A DNA stretch of 47,983 nucleotides from NCBI GenBank assembly GCA_003223555.1, contig QHVM01000040.1, positions 16,422-64,404 on the forward strand, in the 5' to 3' direction. This DNA comes from Acidobacteriota bacterium. GTDB lineage: Bacteria > Acidobacteriota > Vicinamibacteria > Fen-336. A program made the position numbers and the translations under genes. The notes under the pieces were generated by a model. That model was not told the origin of the DNA. It saw only the letters and a list, made by a program, of their open reading frames with translations, and ran no database searches. Shown piece by piece: positions 44,029 to 47,983 of the stretch (positions are counted from its first letter, which is position 1; each line of letters begins with the position of its first letter).

Positions 44029-46017
44029 CCAGAAGTCGTAGCTGCCGCTCCCCGAGAACGAGAGGACGCGCCACGTGTAGGTGCCGGGCGGCCCCACGTA
44101 GGTGAGGTCCTCCGACGAGTTCGAGCCCATCGAGCTGGCCACGACGTACCAGGAGGCGCCGTCCGACCGGATCAGGTACAGGTTGAAATTGGTCCCGGCC
44201 GGACCGCGCAGCCAGCCCTTGTGCTCGCCGGTGACCCCACTGTAGTAGTAACCACCGTTGGGCTGGTAGGAGACGTCGCCCATGCCCCTCATCGTCCCGG
44301 TGTAGTGCGTGCAGCCCGTGCACGGCGCCGGGGGGGCCGACGCCGCCACCATCGATTGCGCGATCCTGGTGTTGGCGCTGACCGCGGCGGACAGGAAATC
44401 GCCGTAGTTCCTCTCCTCGCCTCCCGTGGGCCAGCCCCAGGGATCGCTGCCGTGGCCCACCACCGCTTCCCGGCCGTCGTAGGCGTTGTCGGAGAGCGAG
44501 ACCAGGCCGAAGTTGGACTTCTCTCCCCAGTGATCGCACCAGCCCCAGACCGTCATGCCGGCCACCGGGTGGACGTGGGCCGAGGTCGTCGCGTTGAAGA
44601 GGAAGTCGGCCTTGCTCGCGTACAGTTGGCCGCGCCCGGCCTGGCTGTCGGCCAGCCGCGTGGTGGCGAAGTCCTCGGGGTTGGGATAGCGCCAGAGGTC
44701 CGAGTCCGGGTTTGCGATGAAGCTGTCCCAGGTGACGATCGGCTTGTTCCCGGCGTACGCCGCCGTCAGGTCGAGCACGTGCTGGCTGCCGATGGCCGCC
44801 TGCAGGACGTCGACGTTCTCGCCGGCCGCGCGCAGGATCTCCTTCCGGGTGATGCCGTTCCAGCCGTTGAGGGTGGTCGGGCCCAGGACGAGGTGCTTGG
44901 GCGCATACTGCCGCATCTTCGCGGCCACGACCGTGAAGTATCGCTTCGCGTATTGATAGAGGAAGTCGCCGAGGTCGGCCCGCACCGCGGGGGTGGCGCT
45001 GGCCATCTCGTCGCTCCACTGGCCGACCCAGGGGTTCCGGCCGTCCTCGTCGAGGAGCCCGGTCCCCGTGCCCCAGCCGCCCTCGGAGTCGAAGCTCGTG
45101 TAGGCCGACCCCCAGGCGGCGTTGAGCGCGGACACGCTCCCGTACCGCGCGGCCAGGAAGTCCCGCAGCGCATACTTCGTGTAGACCTTGCGGTCGGCAT
45201 AGGACGAGACCCAGGGGCTCCCCGCCTGCTCGAAGTTCGTGACGAGGGCGATCCAGCCCAGGTGGGGGTGGAGCCGCGGGGCGGGGACCTCCGGGCCGGG
45301 GCCGAAGCCGTACAGGCTGTCCCCCTCGTCCATGGCGATGCCGAGCATCCACGGGTTGCCGTTGTTGCCGTACATGAGGCCGTCGTCGCCGCGCATCCAG
45401 CCGTCCACGTAGCTCTCCCAGTTCGGATCGAAGAAGTCGAGCGACTGCGAGCCCCTCCAGCCGTCGTAGTACCGGCCGGTCCCCCAGATGAGGTCCTTCA
45501 CTGGCCCCGGCCCGAGGCCGAAGCCGTTCTTCAGCGCATAGCGCGCCGGGTTGATGATGTGGATGTAGGGCATCGGCTCCGGGTTCGGGTCCGGGACGGT
45601 GCCGGAGCGCATGGCCCAGTGGTGGTACGCGCCGAGCGCGTTGAAGCCCCAGCTCTTCAGCCGGCGCGCGGTGTTGATCCGCCAATACTGCTGCCAGTCC
45701 GATCCGCCGCCGTACTTGGCGACGAGGCGAGCGTTGGTGCTGGTGCCGAAGTCATCGATCGAGTCCGAATAGATGACGGCGAAGATGCCGGTCATCCACA
45801 GGCCGTTGCCTTCGGGAGTGATGAACATCCAGCGGTCTCCGACCTGCTTGACCTGGAAATAGCCCGTGGCCGGCGCCACACCGCGGGCGAAGCCGCCGTA
45901 CGGGTCCACGGGCGCGGGCGCCGATTGCGCCACCCCCCATCGCGCAGACGCGAGCGCGAAGGCGAACGTCACCGCAAACGCACGAGCTATGAAGACGAAA
46001 CGCGCTATGAAGGCCAA
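44014..46017 (-). CDS. Exported agarase-like glycoside hydrolase with C-terminal beta-sandwich (copy 1)
   Basis: 667 residues with an N-terminal signal sequence (about 1-30, ending VAQSAPAP). The core has GYFQVKQVGDRWMFITPEGN, then KSWGFNALGAYHHWAM, DFFDPNWESYVDGWMRG and LHPHLGWIALVTNFEQAG. FLAARYGSVSALNAAWGSAY is a motif shared with GH42/GH50-type hydrolases. IVTWDSFIANPDSDLWRYPN lies near the catalytic face. The last 110 residues, after a CTGC segment, form a PPC-like beta domain ending SGSGSYDFWMKQP. The likely role is cleavage of an external polysaccharide; the substrate is unknown. A second copy lies upstream. Confidence 0.82.
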   Translation of the reverse strand: MAFIARFVFIARAFAVTFAFALASARWGVAQSAPAPVDPYGGFARGVAPATGYFQVKQVGDRWMFITPEGNGLWMTGIFAVIYSDSIDDFGTSTNARLVAKYGGGSDWQQYWRINTARRLKSWGFNALGAYHHWAMRSGTVPDPNPEPMPYIHIINPARYALKNGFGLGPGPVKDLIWGTGRYYDGWRGSQSLDFFDPNWESYVDGWMRGDDGLMYGNNGNPWMLGIAMDEGDSLYGFGPGPEVPAPRLHPHLGWIALVTNFEQAGSPWVSSYADRKVYTKYALRDFLAARYGSVSALNAAWGSAYTSFDSEGGWGTGTGLLDEDGRNPWVGQWSDEMASATPAVRADLGDFLYQYAKRYFTVVAAKMRQYAPKHLVLGPTTLNGWNGITRKEILRAAGENVDVLQAAIGSQHVLDLTAAYAGNKPIVTWDSFIANPDSDLWRYPNPEDFATTRLADSQAGRGQLYASKADFLFNATTSAHVHPVAGMTVWGWCDHWGEKSNFGLVSLSDNAYDGREAVVGHGSDPWGWPTGGEERNYGDFLSAAVSANTRIAQSMVAASAPPAPCTGCTHYTGTMRGMGDVSYQPNGGYYYSGVTGEHKGWLRGPAGTNFNLYLIRSDGASWYVVASSMGSNSSEDLTYVGPPGTYTWRVLSFSGSGSYDFWMKQP

Positions 46018-46158
46018 GCCGCACCTCCTGGCCGGGATCGTTACCGGACAATTCCAGTTTATCGGCCGCCGGGCGGACTGGGAGGGGCGGCCGCGCTTTC
46101 AGGGCATGCGGCCCATCGACGGCGGTGGGGGTGGCGGGCTCGGCTCGGGGAGCGGCTT

Positions 46159-46186
46159 CGGGTCCGCCGCTCGCGCGGCGGACCCG
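46159..46186 (-). terminator. Strong hairpin after the second glycoside hydrolase copy
   Basis: CGGGTCCGCCGC (46159-46170), loop TCGC, then GCGGCGGACCCG (46175-46186). This is a perfect 12-bp stem eight bases past the stop of the upstream copy. It should separate the two tandem paralogs transcriptionally. The 176 bases between them hold nothing else recognisable. Confidence 0.6.
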
Positions 46187-46193
46187 CGGGCGC

Positions 46194-47983
46194 CTATGGG
46201 AGCTTCATCCAGAAGTCGTAGCCGCCGCTCCCGGAATTGGAGTAGATCTTCCAGGCGTAGTAACCAGGCGGGCCCGTGTACGTGACGTACTCGGAGGAGG
46301 TCGACCCCTCGGACTTCGCCGCGACCGACCAGGAAGTGCCGTCGAAGCTCAGCAGGGAGAGGTTGAAATCGGTGCCCGTCACTCCGCGCAGCCACCCGCT
46401 GTGCGTTCCGCTCCGGCGGCTGTAGAAGGCCTCGCCGTCGGGCTGATAGTTGCGATCGCCCGCGCCGGACAGCGTCCCCGTGTAGTACAGGCAGCCGGCG
46501 CAAGGCAGCGTCGGAGGCGGGGGCGGGGGCGGCGGCGTCGGCACCAGCCACTGGGGAATCTGCAGGTTCACGCCGACTGCGGGCGACAGGAAGTCGCCGT
46601 AGTCTCTTTCCTCGCCGCCGGTCGGCCAACCCCCGGGATCGGTGCCGGCGCCGACCACCGCCTCCCGACCGTCGTACGCGTTGTCGGAGAAGCTGACCAG
46701 GCCGAAGTTGGCCTTCTCGCCCCAGTGATCGGTCCAGGACCACAGCTTGATGCCGGCCACCGGGTGGGTGCCGTCGGACGTCACCGCGTTGAACAGGAAG
46801 CCCACCTTGTCGGCGTAGCGCTGGCCGCGCTCGGCCTGGGTCGAAGCCAGCCGCGACCAGCCGGCCAGGTCCTCCGGGTTGGGATATCGCCACAGCCCCG
46901 AGTCGGGGTTGGCGATGAAGCTGTCCCAGGTGACGAGCGGCCGGTTGCCCACGTATCTCGCGGTGAGATCCAGCGCCTGCTGGCTGCCGATGGCCGCCTG
47001 CACGACGTCCACGCTCTCGCCGGCCGCGCGCAGGATCTCCTTCCGGGTGACGCCGTTCCATCCGTTCAGTGCGGCGGGCCCGAAGACGAGGTGCTGCGGC
47101 GCGTATTGGCGCATCTTGGTGGCCATGACCGTGAAGTAGCGCTTTGCGTACTGGTACAGGAAATCTCCGAGGTCGGCGCGCACGGCGGCCGCGGCGGTGG
47201 CGAGCTCGTCCTCCCAGCGGCCGACCCAGGCGTTGCGCCCGTTCTCGTCGAGGAGCCCGGACCCGACGCCCCAGCCTCCCGCCGAGTCGAAGGTCGTGTA
47301 GGTCGACCCCCAGGCCGCGTTGAGGGCCGAGATCGTCCCGTACCGCGCGGCCAGGAAGTCCCGCAGCGCATACTTGGTGTAGACCGTGCGGTCCGAGTAG
47401 GAGGTGACCCAGCGGCTGCTCGACTGCTCGAAGCTCGTGACGAGCGCGATCCAGCCCAGGTGCGGGTGGAGCCGCGGAGCCGGCACGTCGGGCCCGGGAC
47501 CGAACCCGAACAGGTCGTCCGTGTCGTCCATCGCGATGCCGAGCATCCAGGGGTTCCCGATGTTGCCGTACTTCAACCCGTCGTCACCTCGCATCCAGCC
47601 GTCCACGTAGCTCTCGAAGTTCGGATCGAAGAAATCGGGCGACTGGCCGCCGCGGTAGCCCGTGTAATAGCGGGGATCGGTGCCCGAGATCATGTCCTTC
47701 ACCGGGCCGTTCCCGAAACCGTAACGGTTGTCGAGGGCGTAGTAGGCGGGCTTGATGATGTGGACGTAGGGGAGCTGCTCCGGGTTGGGATCCGAGAGAG
47801 GCCCTGGCCGCATGACCCAGTGATGGTATTCAGCCAGCGTATTGAAGCCCCAGCGCTTGAGACGCCGGGCGGTGTTGATGCGCCAGAGGTTCTGCCAGTC
47901 GGTTCCGCTTCCGTACTTGGCGACGATGCGCGTCAGGCCGCTGGTGCCCAGGTCGTCCACCGAGGTCGAGTAGATGACGCCGT
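46194..47983 (-). CDS. Exported agarase-like glycoside hydrolase (copy 2, N-terminus outside window)
   Basis: At least 596 residues; the frame is open to the window edge, so the signal peptide and first strands are missing. It is a close paralog of the gene at 44014-46017: DFFDPNFESYVDGWMRGDDG, LHPHLGWIALVTSFEQSS, FLAARYGTISALNAAWGSTY, VTWDSFIANPDSGLWRYPNP and a final SGSGGYDFWMKLP. It differs in the linker before the C-terminal domain, which here is proline-rich (VPTPPPPPPPPTLPCAGC). It is placed directly upstream of copy 1, consistent with tandem duplication. Confidence 0.85.
   Translation of the reverse strand, partial: GVIYSTSVDDLGTSGLTRIVAKYGSGTDWQNLWRINTARRLKRWGFNTLAEYHHWVMRPGPLSDPNPEQLPYVHIIKPAYYALDNRYGFGNGPVKDMISGTDPRYYTGYRGGQSPDFFDPNFESYVDGWMRGDDGLKYGNIGNPWMLGIAMDDTDDLFGFGPGPDVPAPRLHPHLGWIALVTSFEQSSSRWVTSYSDRTVYTKYALRDFLAARYGTISALNAAWGSTYTTFDSAGGWGVGSGLLDENGRNAWVGRWEDELATAAAAVRADLGDFLYQYAKRYFTVMATKMRQYAPQHLVFGPAALNGWNGVTRKEILRAAGESVDVVQAAIGSQQALDLTARYVGNRPLVTWDSFIANPDSGLWRYPNPEDLAGWSRLASTQAERGQRYADKVGFLFNAVTSDGTHPVAGIKLWSWTDHWGEKANFGLVSFSDNAYDGREAVVGAGTDPGGWPTGGEERDYGDFLSPAVGVNLQIPQWLVPTPPPPPPPPTLPCAGCLYYTGTLSGAGDRNYQPDGEAFYSRRSGTHSGWLRGVTGTDFNLSLLSFDGTSWSVAAKSEGSTSSEYVTYTGPPGYYAWKIYSNSGSGGYDFWMKLP

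Overview
This is a window of very GC-rich, gene-dense bacterial chromosome, probably from an environmental or metagenome-assembled genome. No rRNA or tRNA gene was seen. The best lineage guess is Acidobacteriota or a nearby high-GC phylum such as Methylomirabilota/Rokubacteria. The clues are an acidobacterial-type VWFA protein, a long BNR/VPS10-type repeat protein, a CTCTGCG-type intergenic repeat and the overall gene repertoire. The assignment is an inference and rests on no marker gene.

Layout. 1-7.5 kb: a clipped gene end, an exported VWFA protein, an exported GH18-like protein, and a membrane protein/BNR-repeat pair on the minus strand. 7.6-11 kb: a frameshifted GH3 beta-glucosidase, a frameshifted DUF5996 gene, a UBP-type zinc-finger protein, a tiny membrane protein and two copies of a 79-bp tandem repeat. 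11-17.7 kb: transport and energy, with the H+-pyrophosphatase hppA, DedA, an APC permease, and a divergent NSS symporter with a 45-residue MetS-type small subunit.

17.67-18.1 kb holds the most notable gene: a Bcp-type peroxiredoxin whose peroxidatic cysteine is an in-frame TGA. A SECIS-like hairpin follows directly, so the gene reads as a selenoprotein. 18.2-24.5 kb is a tightly overlapping plus-strand operon (SDR, RidA, MarR, enoyl-CoA hydratase, acyl-CoA dehydrogenase, PaaA-like diiron protein, small acidic protein, Fe-S/FMN old-yellow-enzyme). Together with a benzoate-CoA-ligase-like gene, a flavin reductase and thioesterases at 32-37 kb, it suggests aerobic CoA-dependent breakdown of an aromatic acid, possibly an amino-substituted one.

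24.6-31.9 kb: a putative outer-membrane protein, a minus-strand polysaccharide deacetylase/carbamoyltransferase/methyltransferase operon, an M1 metallopeptidase and a frame-disrupted membrane protein. 34-36.3 kb: a creatininase-family protein, a decayed type I restriction specificity gene and an HNH-endonuclease-like gene. 36.3-41.5 kb: two thioesterases, an AhpD-like protein, an alpha/beta hydrolase, a type II thioesterase with a membrane protein, and a TauE/SafE-DUF1634 pair. 41.6-44 kb: a Sat-CysC fusion behind a good promoter and a HAD phosphatase. 44-48 kb: two tandem exported agarase-like glycoside hydrolases, the second running off the window.

Three otherwise well-conserved genes (GH3, DUF5996 and the 30.9-31.9 kb membrane protein) are each broken by one frame change, with a short expected stretch apparently missing. 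Small assembly deletions or real decay are both possible.
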